A DNA stretch of 64,000 bases from NCBI GenBank assembly GCA_029990175.1, contig JARKIP010000065.1, forward strand, positions 1,341,001-1,405,000. Direction: 5' to 3'. Under the pieces are notes generated by a model. That model saw nothing but the letters and a program-made list of their open reading frames with translations. It was not told the DNA's origin and made no database searches. The DNA is from Petunia secreta (Eukaryota; Streptophyta; Magnoliopsida; Solanales; Solanaceae). A program made the position numbers and the translations under genes. Within the stretch, counting starts at the first letter, position 1; every line of letters begins with the position of its first letter. Positions 42,760 through 54,457 of the stretch are shown piece by piece.

Positions 42760-44739
42760 GCTCTTCCCCGTATAAACAAATAAGAAAGAACTCTCTTCTT
42801 AGAGTTTTCATTTTTTGCAAGGTAACTTTACAGTGCAAAGGCAAGCAAACTGATACTGATTACGCCCTTGAAACGTTGATTGCATTAATTCAACCATAAG
42901 TAAAATATCTTGGGAAGAAATTAGGAAGTAATATTGTGATAGGTAGTCTGGTGTAGCCCACTTTAATTTTTTCATTTATATTTTTATTTTGGAGAATTCA
43001 CTTTAAAAATTTGTTTCTTTTAAATTTGAATTTACTTATAAACCTCAATTATTTTTTATATTTTATATAATCAAATTTTTTTAATGATAGGAAAGGTCCC
43101 TTTTTTTGCTTTAGTTTAGTTTGAATCACAGATTCTCTGAGAAGTTAAGTCGAGTCCCTTGCGCTTACAAATCCAGCTAATTGGAAAGAAAAATGTGTGT
43201 TTTCTTTCTTTGTTTTTGTGATCTTTTTTCCTTCTTCAACTTTCATTTTGTTTTTGGATTAAATTTTCTATTTTTCCTATTTATTTCGTGTTGAAATTTA
43301 TGTTTACTCTAAAATTGGTAATTTGTTTGGGTTAGTATAATTTTACCGGCACTTATGTCTATTTTTTGCTCTTCATGTTCGTCAAGTCTCATTTTTGTTC
43401 CTAAACTTTATGTTCATTTGTTAACCTTCCTATTATCTAAATCGTAAATGTTTTTGTGTGTTTCCGTCAATTTGTGTGGTTATGTGGTATTTTGTATCCT
43501 CAAATACTTTCTTCAAGTTTTAATTTATTTTCTCATTTTTCTGTTATTTTGTTTGTTCGTCATAATTGCTAGAAAAGAACCAAGTGGAGATATTTTTGTG
43601 GATGGAAGAATTGAGAAATAATATTAGATCTTGATTTTAAAACTTTAAACCAGAGTCTAATACAAATAGTTGTGCAATTACTAATTCTAAAGCCAAATTA
43701 GTGTGTCCTTCCCATGCCTCTTAGACCAATTCCTTAGAGTGATAAGTGGAATGATATTATTTTTCTATTATTGAGTTTAGTTAAATAGAATCACCACTCA
43801 TAATTTACAAGAACTAATTATTTTTTATTTAATTTTTTTATGTAAATCAAACATATTATCATTGACAGGGATTCACGCACGTTGCATATATTTGAATTAG
43901 TCAATCATACCGTCTAATGAAATTTATGCTTTTTTTAAAATTTGTATATTTATCGATATGGTTGACACGCGAAGTGCGTGACTAAAACTAGTAGATATTA
44001 TATATAGAAAACCAAAAGTTGTCAGGTACTTCTAGCTTTCCAGTCTTGAAAAGGCAATTAATATATGGTATCACATGCTGATCCCGTTAGTCAAGTCTTG
44101 TACTTTGGATAACTTAATCCTAGGAAAGCAGTAGTTAATCTTGTCAATAGAGAAAGGGAAATACCGTTTCGCTATCACTCCATCTGGTACTTTTTAATTG
44201 CCATAGTTACTACAATAACTAATAAAAAATATTTGTCATTATATCGAGAGAACATTAATTAATTTTTTTCATATTTACGCTTATTTTAATAAATGTGGAG
44301 AAATATTAATGTATTTTGGAAGTAAAAGCAATAATACATTGAGATTAAAGAATAAAAAGGAAATTTAGTTAAATTATTCTTAATTAATATTTTCTTAAAA
44401 GATTATAAACGCCAAACATGATAAGTAAAAGGGACTGGAGGAGAGCCGGAACCCGCCCTAGCTAAAGATGTGAGGAGAAGCAGGGGCGGAGCTATATACT
44501 GGAAAGGAGTGCACATAAGTTAGGTAAAAATAAGTTTTTTTGGTTATATATGCATACTGTTGAACCCCTTTAACACAAGAAAATATACTAGTGTAGTGAT
44601 AAAAGGGTTAAGAATTGTTCTAGATCACAAGTTCAAATCCCAAGTGTGGATTTTTAATATCCGAGTTGTATCATTATCTGTTTGATAATGCTTAAGAGTA
44701 TAATTATGTGTAAACCTTTAGCAGGTTAATTTTTCCGCC

Positions 44740-44770
<31 letters not shown>

Positions 44771-45320
44771 GAGAGGGGACTAAATTTTGTTTTCTTTTGT
44801 AAACATAACTTTGGAAGAAGGCAAAGGTAACAATAAACGTGAAGATAATGAATAAGGAGGGGTCACTTATACACTGCCTATAAAGACCTCTCTTACTGTA
44901 ACAGCAGGGCATGATGTCTATTTTGTTCGGTGGGTTGTTGCACGATTTTAATACTCCGCTGCTCATAAGGTCTTGTTTGGGAGATAGATGAATTCGTGTG
45001 CAAAATTTAGACAACATTTGAAGTTCGAAAGTGATTTTTTGATTCAATTTTGCCTCTCATTGTCAGAATGTTTTTAGTTGGATGACTACATATTTTCTCG
45101 TGCGCTGATAGAGTTAACTTCAAATGCCTAACGTTAATCTCCTTTCTTTTCATATCGACAGTGATCATAATTCCGACGTTGTTTACTGCAAAATAGAGCT
45201 TTTTCGTAATTTAAATACGTTACGTATTAGATTTGAGCCGGAGTGAGTCCATAATCTCCTTTCTTTTCATTTTTTTTTCATATTTTATTCTTGTAATAAT
45301 ATCATAAACATTACAATTAA
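42760..45320. other. Spacer with a G/T homopolymer and a common repeat fragment
   Basis: No gene was seen in 2.5 kb of AT-rich sequence. A T run then about 22 G occur at 44740-44771; the Pro-rich minus-strand frame there is an artefact. AGGGGCGGAGCTA near 44484 resembles the end of a common plant non-autonomous element, but no matching second end was identified. Confidence 0.55.
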
Positions 45321-45324
45321 TATA

Positions 45325-45836
45325 CTCCGTTCGTCCCACTTTACGATACAAAATTACTACTCCATCCGTCCCAAATTAGTTGTCACCGTTAGTTTTATCA
45401 CTCTCATTAAAAAAAATATTAAATAGAATGTGTATTTTACTATGTTATCCCTATTTAATATTTGTCTATTAAATTTTGTTGAGAATTCTTTTAATTATTA
45501 AGCATGTAGTTGGAAAAGAGTAACAATTTTTGTCTTGAAATTATAAAGTGTCAACTAATTTGGGACAAATGGTTATTACTAAAGTGTCAACTAATTTGGG
45601 ACGGAGAGAGTACTTGATAAGTCTAAGAGATTACTTTTTATTACATTTTTTTTTACATATTTTTTAAATTTTGAGTTATAAATTATTGACTTATAATACT
45701 TTTTATATAGTTTTTAAATATATAATTTTTTTTTTAAAGAAAACACTTGAAACTTTTAAGTTTAAATTTTCAATCAAAGTTAAAAACTTTAACCCTCGTA
45801 CTCCGAACAGTGTCATATAAATTGAGATATAAGGAG
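45325..45836. mobile_element. Stowaway MITE (outer), interrupted by another
   Basis: The left end CTCCGTTCGTCCCACTTTACG after TA (45323-45324) pairs with a right end whose reverse complement is CTCCTTATATCTCAATTTATA, followed by TA (45837-45838). The inner MITE sits at 45360-45610, so the original element was about 260 bp, a usual Stowaway size. Confidence 0.65.
45360..45610. mobile_element. Stowaway MITE (inner)
   Basis: Near-perfect inverted ends CTCCATCCGTCCCAAATTAG and CTAATTTGGGACGGAGAGAG are flanked by TA at 45358-45359 and 45611-45612. It is 251 bp long. This is a Tc1/mariner-type MITE with no coding capacity. Confidence 0.88.
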
Positions 45837-46649
45837 TACGAGGCAGGGAAATGAAATCCTAATCCTACCATAACCGTCAAAGTAAGCTAAGTAAGCATGA
45901 TAATTATTTACATTATTGACAAATAAGTTAAAAGGATTACAATCTAAGCCTTGTTTCTTTTGGTCGGCTCGTATTAGTCTGTGCTTTATTACAGGTAATT
46001 CCCCCGTTCCTTTAGTCTTTTCAAGACAACAACAACAAGTCTAGTGTAATCCCGCAAGCGAGATCTGGGGAAGGTGAGGTATATGCAGATTACATCATCA
46101 AGGTGGAGAGGCTATTTTCGGAAGACTCTCGGATAAAGAGAAATAATTTCGTAAACATGAATAACAAGATTTAAACATAACAACAGATATTGATACAAAA
46201 ACCAAATATAACTGAAGTAAACAAAATTAGCACGCAATACAGATAAAGTATAGGATAGAAATAAAAAATATAAATGAATCATACTAATATCAAAATAACC
46301 TATAACTCTCGACTACTGTCTAACCTTCTACCCTAATCCTCGACCTACATGCCCTTCTATCTAAGGTCATGTCCTCGGTGATCTGGAGGTGGGTCAAATT
46401 CTGCCTAATTACCTCACCCCAATTCTTTTTCGGTCTACCTCAGCCTCTCCTTAGACTCATCACTGCCAACCTCTCGCACATCCTCACTGGGGCATCTGTG
46501 CTGATCCTCTTCACATATCCGAACTATCGCAGCCTTGTTTCGCGCATCCTGTCCACTACTGATGCAACGCTCACCTTATCAGAAATGACCTCATTCTTAA
46601 TCTTATCCATCCTAGTATATCCACACATCCATCTCAACATCCTCATCTC

Positions 46650-47407
46650 TGATATGAAAATTAAAGATACAAAAATGAAAAGACAAGAAATAAAGTAAGA
46701 CTCAATTGATTAGAGAAGAGTTAAGAAAATAAATTAGGAAAAATTAACCTAATCACCCCCCTTAATCACCTAAATAAAAGAACAACTACTAATTGATCCT
46801 CAATTAGTTTTAGCTAATTGCAAATCAAGGAAGTTTAATGTGCTAAAGCAAACAAGCTTAGCCAAATCCTTACAATTTCAATAATCATCAAAAACTAGGT
46901 ATGCTATTGATATTAGGAGTATTTATACTATGGCACAAATACCTTAATTAACTCTTAATATTGGGCCTTTAAGTCATTAGCTACTTTTGGGCCTTCTGAT
47001 CCTCGTCTCAGCGCGATCGCTCAGTGATGGTCGTCATCTCGCTGAGCATTAATTCATAGCCTCGCGTTAGCGGCTATGGTCTCGCGATCGCGCATGCAAA
47101 AGCTTCAACCAGCCTCTTGCGCGATCGCGTCTGTGGACGCGCGATCGCGTTGCATTGTCATTTGCTCTTCCACGATCGCGTCTGGCTTCCCGCGATCGCG
47201 TATCTCTTTCTTTTGGATCTTCGCGATCGCGTCCGTGCACTCGTGATCGCGAGTGTTTCAATTCCAGAGACAGTGAGCATGCAGAACTTCCTTGAAACCT
47301 CCAATACTTGTCCAATCAGCTTCAGTTATGTGAACATTGCCTGTAGCTGTTGCAACTCCCGAGCTTGGCTCCTTGTGAAAGGTTTGGATGTGCGTCAGAT
47401 TGCATCA
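46650..47407 (-). repeat. E5 3' LTR, full length, with a GCGATCGC cluster
   Basis: This 758-bp LTR has a probable TATA box GTATAAATAC at 46928-46919 (minus). Upstream of it in U3, six perfect GCGATCGC palindromes occur at 47013, 47084, 47121, 47141, 47192 and 47223. Two one-mismatch copies lie near 47172 and 47252. The whole cluster spans about 240 bp. Confidence 0.9.
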
Positions 47408-48364
47408 TTCTCCCCGCCTTGAGAAGAATCCGTCCACGGATTCACTTGATCTTTTACTTCGAAGGGAGATAAGTCACACACGTTGAACGTGTTCTGCACT
47501 TGGTAATTGCTTGGCAAGTCCACCTTGTACGCGTTTTCATTGAGGCGTTCAAGGACTTGGAAAGGGCCATCGCCTCTAGGCATCAATTTGCTCGTCCTCT
47601 TGTTTGGGAACCAATCCTTCCGGAAATGAACCCACACCCAATCACCGGGCTCAAAGACGATCTTCTTCCTTCCTTTGTTCGCCTTCTTGGCAAATTCTTG
47701 GTTTTTCTTCTCAAGTTGTTTCCTTACTTTCTCATGAAGTTGCTTCATCTCTTGAGCTTTCACCTTGACATCTAAGCTTAAGACTACATCACTAGACAAA
47801 GGCGTAAGATCCAAGGGGGGTAAGGGGATTAAAGCTATACGGAACTTCAAAAGGTGTCATGCAAGTAGATGTGTGCATGGTCCTATTATAAGCAAATCCA
47901 ATCAAAGGTAGATATTTTTCCCAAGAAGCTAGTTTCCCCTTAACCATTGAGCTAAGCATGGCACCCAAGGTTCTATTAAAAACTTCAGTTTGGCCATCGG
48001 TTTGGGGGTGGCAAGAGGTGGAGAACAACAACTTAGTGCCAAGCCTCCCCCAAAGCTCCTTCCAAAAATGACTAAGGAACTTGGGATCCCTATCACTAAC
48101 AATAGTTTTTGGGACCCCATGCAATTTAAGCACATTGTCAACAAACAAGTTAGCTATGTGAGATGCATCATTAACCTTGTGGCATGGAATGAAATGAGCC
48201 ATTTAAAAAAATCTATCAACAACCACAAAAATGCTATCTTTTCCCCTTTTGGTCCTAGGCAACCCAAGGACAAAATCCATAGAAATGTCAAGCCAAGGAC
48301 CTAAGGGAATGGGGAGGGAACCATGTGGAAGTAGCTTTGACTTGGCTTGCCTATACTCCAAGCA
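47395..48364 (-). pseudogene. E5 integrase core and C-terminus
   Basis: The core reads LDISMDFVLGLP, then MAHFIPCHKVNDASHIANLF, IVSDRDPKFL and HPQTDGQTEVFNRTL, so D-D-E is present. A frame change near 47800-47850 leads to the C-terminal part with EPGDWVWVHFRKDWFP and FNVCDLSPFEVKDQVNPW. A TGA just inside the LTR (GENDAI then stop) truncates a tail that the other LTR still encodes as DATRRSSKPFTR. The zinc-binding part lies upstream at 48365-48520. Confidence 0.86.
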
Positions 48365-49683
48365 TTAGCCACACACCCTCACAACATCCACTCTCATTTT
48401 GGGCCAATAGAATTGCTCCTTAAGAATCTCCATTGTCTTGCCCACACCAAAATGCCCCATTAGTCCCCCATTATGGGCTTCTCTCACTAGCAGTTCCCTC
48501 CAAGATGAAGTAGGCACACATAACTTCTCATTCCTAAACAAGAAGCCATCAAACTTGTGAAACCTCTTTTTCTCCAGACCACTACTAAGTTCCTCCTCAC
48601 CATACAATCGATTGGCTCTTCTACCCCTTTCCTCCACTTCACAATTAGCAAAATGTTCTCCAAACTCCGGGTCATTAACGTACATCTCTGTAATACTCTC
48701 AAAGCCCATGAGTTTAGACCCCAAAATATTCAACAACAAGTGCCTTCTTGATTGAAACACAAACTTTCTTGACAAGGCATCCACCACCACATTCTCTTTC
48801 CCCTTTTTGTAATGGATGACATAAGGAAAGGTCTCAAGAAAGCCCACCCATTTGGCATGTCTCACATTCAGTTTCTCTTGGGATTTGAGGTGCTTTAAGG
48901 CTTGGTGGTCAGTTCTAATAACAAATTCTTTGGACCAAAGATAATGTTGCCAATGAGCCAATGCCCTCACCAGGCATACAACTCTTTGTCATAAGTGGAA
49001 TATTTAGTGGTTGCTCTCTTTAGTTTCTCTCTAAAATATGCAATAGGCTTTTGTTCTTGCATTAACACAATGCCTACCCCACTAGCATCACATTCAATCT
49101 TAAAGGTCTTATCAAAGTTTGGCAATTGAAGAAGAAGTGTGGAACTAAGAACTTCCTTCAATTTTGCAAAAGCGTCTTCTTGTTCTTTCCCCCACACAAA
49201 CGCTTTATTCTTCCTTATCACTTCGGTCAATGGTGCAGCTATAGTGCTAAATTTACTCACAAACCTCCTATAAAAGCTAGCCAACCCATGAAAGCTTCTC
49301 ACATCACCAATGCTTTTAGGAGTGGGCCAATCTCTAATGGCCTCCACCTTAGCCTCATCTACTTCCATACTATTTGCACTCACCACAAAACCAAGGAAAA
49401 CAATTTTTTCAACACAAAAAGAACAGTTTTTCAAATTAGCAAAGAGTTGTTCCTTTCTCAAGACATCAAACACTTGTTTCAAATGATTAGCATGCTCATC
49501 AATAGATTTGCTATAGATAAGGATATCATCAAAGTAAACTACAACAAATTTTCCAATGAAGGATTTGAGCACATGATTCATCAATCTCATGAAGGTTGAA
49601 GGAGCATTGGACAAGCCAAAAAGCCATGACAAGCCGTTCATAAAGACTAAAATTAGTCTTAAAGGCCGTCTTCCACTCATCAC
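48365..49683 (-). pseudogene. E5 RT second half, RNase H and integrase zinc domain
   Basis: YFDDILIYSK (catalytic Asp pair), FLGFVVSANSMEVDEAKVEA and the RNase H motifs ECDASGVGIVLMQ (two residues shorter than in E4), STYDKELYAW, RTDHQALKHL and VVDALSRKF occur in order. A stop splits the frame at about 48967-48970. The integrase zinc domain HNGGLMGHFGVGKTMEILKE ends at VRVCG followed by a stop. Confidence 0.87.
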
Positions 49684-50588
49684 CCGGTTTCATCCGGATT
49701 TGGTGGTATCCACTCCTTAAATCAATTTTAGAGAACACACAAGATCTACATAACTCATCACGCATATCATCTAACCTAGGAATAGGATGATGATACTTTA
49801 CTTTGATCTTGTTGATAGCTCTACAATCTACACACATGCGCCAAGTCCCATCTTTCTTTGGCACTAGGATGACCGGGACCGCACATGGGCTCAAGCTTTC
49901 TTGCACAAGTCCTCTTCCAAGAAACTGCTCCACTTGTTTTTGGAGTTATTTAGTAGCTTCCGGGTTGCTTCGATTAGGGGCCTTGTTGGGCAATTGGGAA
50001 TCCGAAACAAGGTCAATTTGATGCTCGATGCCTCTTAGTGGTGGCAACCCACTAGGCAACTCCTCAGGGAAGATGTCTTCATAACCTTGCAAAAGAGAAG
50101 AAATAGAACTAGGCAAAGAAGCGGTTAGTTCATTAGTAAGCAAAACATGTTCCTTGTGTAGGAGGAGAATTATGGGTGCTCCTTCCTCCACATCTTTCAA
50201 ACATTCCTTCCTAGACAAGAACAAATTCACTCCCTCTTTTGGTTCCTCACTCTTTTGAGTAACAACTCCCACTCTCCCTTCCTCCACAACTCCCTCTTTC
50301 TTTTCTTTCTCTATTTTCAACTTCCACTCCCTCATCTTCCTATAACCCTCACTCACTTGTGCCGGAGTCAATGGGTTTAGAACAAACTTCCGACCCTCCA
50401 CTTCCAAAGCATACCTATTAGTCCTGCCATCATGCTTTGCCAAGCAGTCATATTGCCAAGGCCTACCAAGCAAGATATGACAAGCTTGCATAGGGACCAC
50501 ATAAAACAAAAGCTCATCATGGTGATCCCAATCTTGAATTTAATCAAGGCTTGCTTGGTCAGCTTTAGTTCACCACACTCATTCAACC
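49529..50588 (-). pseudogene. E5 protease-RT linker and RT first half
   Basis: MFYVVPMQACHILLGRPWQY starts the linker. GYEDIFPEELPSGLPPLRGI leads into RT, a stop follows EATK near 49946, then VPKKDGTWRMCVDCRAINKI and VFSKIDLRSGYHQIRM with the first catalytic Asp. A frameshift near 49615-49640 follows (LYERLVMAF). This region contains the segment that E4 has lost. Confidence 0.86.
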
Positions 50589-52238
50589 ATTAGAGTTTGT
50601 AAGATTGTGGGCACTTTCTTGTGGGTAGTTTGAGTTGCTCAATCAAGGTGGTGCTCACCACATTGACGCAACTACCACTATCAATAATCAAAGAACAAGT
50701 AGCTCCTTGAACCTTACAATAGGCATGGAATAAACTCTCCTTTTGATTCGACTCCAACTCCTCCTTCACTTGCGCCCTCATTATTCTTCTTACCACAAGA
50801 GTAAGATAGTTTTCCTCTAGTTGCCCATCTCCCATTGGTTCCTCATCAAAATCATCGTCACATGGCATACCCCTATTTATCTCATCATCATCACTACCAC
50901 CCGTTTCATAGCCCCCATCACCCAAAGCAATAATAGTCCTCATATTGGGACAATCTCTCATCATGTGGCCACGACCGTTACACTTGTAGCATTGAATGTT
51001 AGATAAGTTTTCAAGTTTAGCTTTATTACATCCCACCTTGGGCTCCTCCTTGGGCTTGGTTCTTTCAAAGTTGCCTTTGAAGTCACGCTTGGGTTCCTTA
51101 GCTTTATCCCATTAGGTATAAGCCTTCACATTATCCTTTCCTTTGTTCCAAGTGGAAGGGATGTTTTTGGCTTTGTAAGACTTGTCTAACTTGATCCCAT
51201 TCTCCACCTTGAGAGCCGCTTGGAATGTATCATTCAACCTTTCAAACCGGTGCAATTCCATTGGGGAAGAGATCTCCCTATTCAAACCTCCGAGAAAATT
51301 TGGTATGAGAGACCGGTCACTATTTAACACGTTAGCCCTTGTCCTAGTCCTCTCAAATTCATCAAAATACTCCGCCACGCTCTTGGTTCCTTGCCTCAAA
51401 TTGTAGAACTTTTTGAGCAATTCATCCTCATAGTTTGGAGGTAGAAACTGAGCCTCCATCATGGCTTTCAAAGCCGCCCAACCCCCATTGGCAATGAGCC
51501 CTTGTGTCTCCCTTTGTCTTCTCTTGGACTCCCACCAAGTAGAAGCATAGCTTTCAAATTGGGAGATAGCATATTTCACCCTTATAGCATCTTGGACGTT
51601 GTTGATTTGAAAGATTCTCTCCGTCGTGACCACCCACTCCATATACTTATCCGGATCACTCTCACCTTGGAAGGTAGGTAGGTTGACTTTGATAGTGTTC
51701 AAGCCCCTATCTTCCTCATGGTACCTCCGTTGTCTACCATAACCCCCGTGGTCATAGTAGTCCCCATCACGATCCACTCTCCCTTGGTAACCTCCCCGAA
51801 ATTGACCACCTCGTATCTTAGCTTCCCCTCGTTGGCCTTCACCCGAATAGCGAAATGGTTCATTATCATAGTTCTCATCCTCATGGAAAGCCTCAACATC
51901 AAGTGGCCTTGGAGTGTCGTTCCTTGGTTGTTCATTTCTTGGGAGATCATGAGTAGGATCCCTTGCTTGTGGAGTGACATTCGGCGAATAGGTATCTTGG
52001 ACCACCATGTTAGAGTAGCACTCATTGGCCCGAGAGATTTGCTTGGCCCATCACCCCGCACCCCCACGGTTGGAGGTGTCCCAACCACTTGCTTACCCAT
52101 TTCCTGAAGCTTGTCTTTCCGAGTTAGCTCATCAACCGCATCCCTTAATGAGTTAATGGTTGCCGCCAAGGCTTGGATCATGGTTTTAATTTCCATGTCC
52201 GTCTCTACTTGTTTTTGTGTCATCGTACCTACAAACAA
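50589..52238 (-). pseudogene. gag: E5 gag and protease
   Basis: Gag starts MTQKQVETDMEIKTMIQALA near 52217 and shifts frame around 51990. It continues in a 298-codon open frame (52008-51112) with LPTFQGESDPDKYMEWV, FESYASTWWESKRRQRE and VAEYFDEFERTRTR. An Arg/Gly/Tyr-rich low-complexity stretch (about 51850-51720) precedes the capsid core. After a stop at about 51112 the knuckle CYKCNGRGHMMRDC (C-X2-C-X4-H-X4-C, near 50988-50947) and the retropepsin motif LIIDSGSCVNVVS (near 50690) follow. The frame ends at 50590. Confidence 0.86.
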
Positions 52239-52689
52239 TTAAACAAACAACGTCAGTAGAAAGAGTCCTCACTGAGTCACTCCCTAAGTGTTTACACTCA
52301 AATTGATATCACTCAATTCACTTGTGTTTGCACTCGACGTTCGGCTTTTACTCACTCTAATGCTCTCACTTCACTTGCCTTTTTCCACTCTTGACTATTG
52401 CAAGTTTGTTCTTCAAACAGTAATTCAAAATTGACAATCAAACTCAACTAATTCGGGATCGGAAGTAATTGTTGTGACAAGACACGGACAATTGCAACTG
52501 ACGAAAGCACTTTAGGAAAGCGTAAAGAAAGGGAAGAAAGAAAGGCACGAATTGAATTAGCACGAATCGGATTCGGAATTAGATGAAATTTTGTTTGTGA
52601 TCTAGAAACTCATTGTTCTTGATGCTGAAATTAAGTTACGGTTGATTGGAAACTGTTACGGGGCTATTGCGAACAATCTGTCTAAGAAT

Positions 52690-52860
52690 CTTTTTTTTTT
52701 TTTTGGGAAATTGTTGTTCAGCACGATCGCGTGAGTGCGTCGCGTTCGTAGAGGCTTGCTGGTGGTAATTTCGCGATCGCGTGTGACTGTCGCGATCACG
52801 TAGGCCTTTTAATTAGTGGCCTGCGCGATAGCGCTGGAAGTGGCGCGATCGCCTAAGCTT
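52690..52860. repeat. GCGATCGC-type palindromes in the E5 leader
   Basis: Between the primer-binding site and gag, two perfect GCGATCGC (52773 and 52845) and three imperfect copies (about 52723, 52790 and 52824) occur in 140 bp. The local GC content is much higher than in surrounding DNA. Confidence 0.8.
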
Positions 52861-53271
52861 CTGGGTTTGAAGCAGAACCCGATTTTGAAGCTCACTTTTC
52901 AACTTGAATCTTCACAAACCACCATATTTTTGCTCCAAATTTGAGATGTATATTCCTTGTTGGTCCGTGAAAAATCCCCAGTAATTAATTCTTCAATTTC
53001 AACAACCAAATTCAAAAACCCCAATTTCTTGATGAAGAACCCTAATTTTTGAATCCTTCAATTCAGCACCAATTTGTTGTTGTTTGAACAATTCCTTTTG
53101 GGAATAGTTTCTAGGCAGCAATATCTTCAAATGGTATAAAAAATTTCACCCAATAGAAACATAATCCTAAGACTCATATTTTTTGGATTTTTGACTTTTT
53201 TTTTTTACTTGATGAACAAGAATTGGTTTAGTGATTGTTAAAACAAACAGTAATCCAGCTCTGATACCAAA

Positions 53272-53691
53272 TGATATGAAAATTAAAGCCACAAAAATGA
53301 AAAGACAAGAAATAAAGTAAGACCCAATTGATTAGAGAAGAGTTAAGAAAATAAATTAGGGCTAATCACCCCCTTAATCACCTAAACAAAAGAACCACTA
53401 CTAATTGATCCTCAATTAGTTTTAGCTAATTGCAAATCAAGGAAGTTTAATGTGCTAAAGCAAACAAGCTTAGCCAAATCCTTACAATTTCAATAATCAT
53501 CAAAAACTAGGTATGCTAATGACTTTAGGAGTATTTATACTATGGCACAAATGCCTTAATTAATGCAGAACTGCCCTGGAACCTCCAATACTTGTCCAAT
53601 CAGCTCCAGTTATGTGAACATTGCCTATAGTTGTTGTAACTCCTGAGCTTGGATCCTTGTGAAAGGTTTGGATGAGCGTCGGGTTGCATCA
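53272..53691 (-). repeat. E5 5' LTR, internally deleted
   Basis: This 420-bp LTR matches the other LTR except that sequence corresponding to about 46952-47279 is missing between CCTTAATTAA and TGCAGAAC. The TATA-like GTATAAATAC is kept at 53540-53531. It encodes the integrase tail without the stop found in the 3' LTR. Confidence 0.88.
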
Positions 53692-53696
53692 ATCTC

Positions 53697-54457
53697 TGTT
53701 ACACCCATCTGCTGAATATGCGCGTTCTTCACGGGCCAACACTCCACCCCGTATAACAATGTCGGTCTTACGACCACTTTATAGAACTTTCCTTTAAGTC
53801 TAGGTGGCACTTTTTTTATCGCAAAAGACTTCATCCACCCCACCCCTATGCGATGTGTGACATCTTCGTCAATTTCTCCATTACCTTGGGTTATTGAGCC
53901 AAGATACTTGAAGCTTCCCTTCTTGGTGATGACTTGTGTATAGAGTGTCACTTCTACCTCAAACTCATGAGATATATTACTGAACTTACACTCCATGTAC
54001 GTTGTCTTTGTCTTGCTTAGTCTAAAGCCTTTAGACTCTAGGGTCTATCGCCAAACCTCCAGCTTGGTATTAACTCTGTCGCGTGTCTCATCAACCAAAA
54101 TGATATCATCTGAAAGTAACATACATCATGAGACCTCCCCTTGAATACTCCGTGTTAATTCATCCATCTCCAGAGCAAACAAAAATGGGTTGAGCGCTGA
54201 CCCCTAATGCAACCCTATCTCAACTGAAAAGTGATCCAAGTCACGTCCTACTGTCCTCACTCGGGTCTTGGCCCCATCATACATGTCTTTAATTGCTTTG
54301 ATGTATGCCACGGGTACACCTTTAGCTTCCAAGCATCTCCACAATACTTCCCTCGGATTTTTTTCATAAGCCTTCTCTAGATAAATGAACACCATATGTA
54401 AGTCACTCTTCTTATCCCTATACTGCTCAACCAACCTCCTCTGAGCAATATCATAAA
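53697..54457 (-). pseudogene. LINE reverse transcriptase fragment
   Basis: From the right: RRLVEQYRDKKSDLHMVFIY and LEKAYEKNPREVLWRCLEAK (palm start), then GLH with a stop before GSALNPFLFALEMDELT. LLSDDIILVDET follows, carrying the catalytic Asp pair of the RT (usually FADD). The thumb and C-terminal segment reads SFKYLGSITQGNGEID and LYGVECWPVKNAHIQQM. Several stops and at least one indel interrupt it. RTE enzymes copy their RNA at a nicked target. This 5'-truncated copy is dead. The minus-strand frame 53996-53625 runs from LINE codons straight into the E5 LTR. Confidence 0.82.

Larger units (their letters stand above)
46650..53691 (-). mobile_element. E5: Ty3/gypsy LTR retrotransposon inserted in the LINE
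   Basis: On the minus strand the 5' LTR is 53691-53272 and the 3' LTR is 47407-46650. Both start TGATGCAA and end CATATCA. The 5-bp duplication ATCTC lies at 46645-46649 and 53692-53696. The primer-binding site CCAGCTCTGATACCA (53255-53269, plus-strand view) matches initiator tRNA-Met. Gag, protease, RT, RNase H and integrase follow in gypsy order. The family is related to E4 (shared TGATGCA start, MQACH motif, LTR-encoded integrase tail). All frames are broken. Confidence 0.92.
46026..54457 (-). mobile_element. RTE-type LINE, 5'-truncated, split by E5
   Basis: The 3' end (minus strand) is a short (TTG)n tail at about 46039-46026, typical of RTE LINEs. The 3' part covers 46026-46649. After E5 it continues from 53697 to about 54457, where it stops in the RT palm region. 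About 1.4 kb of LINE sequence survives. The 46350-46649 part decodes on minus as MRMLRWMCGYTRMDKIKNE, which follows directly on the RT end at 53697, so E5 cut one continuous frame. Confidence 0.82.

Noticed and set aside
44718..45047. Minus-strand frame starting after a Pro run
   Set aside because: The Pro run is the poly-G tract. The remaining residues match nothing, and codon content looks like intergenic DNA.
47067..47315. Arg/Asp-rich minus-strand frame in the E5 LTR
   Set aside because: It arises from the GCGATCGC repeats; the other LTR lacks the region.
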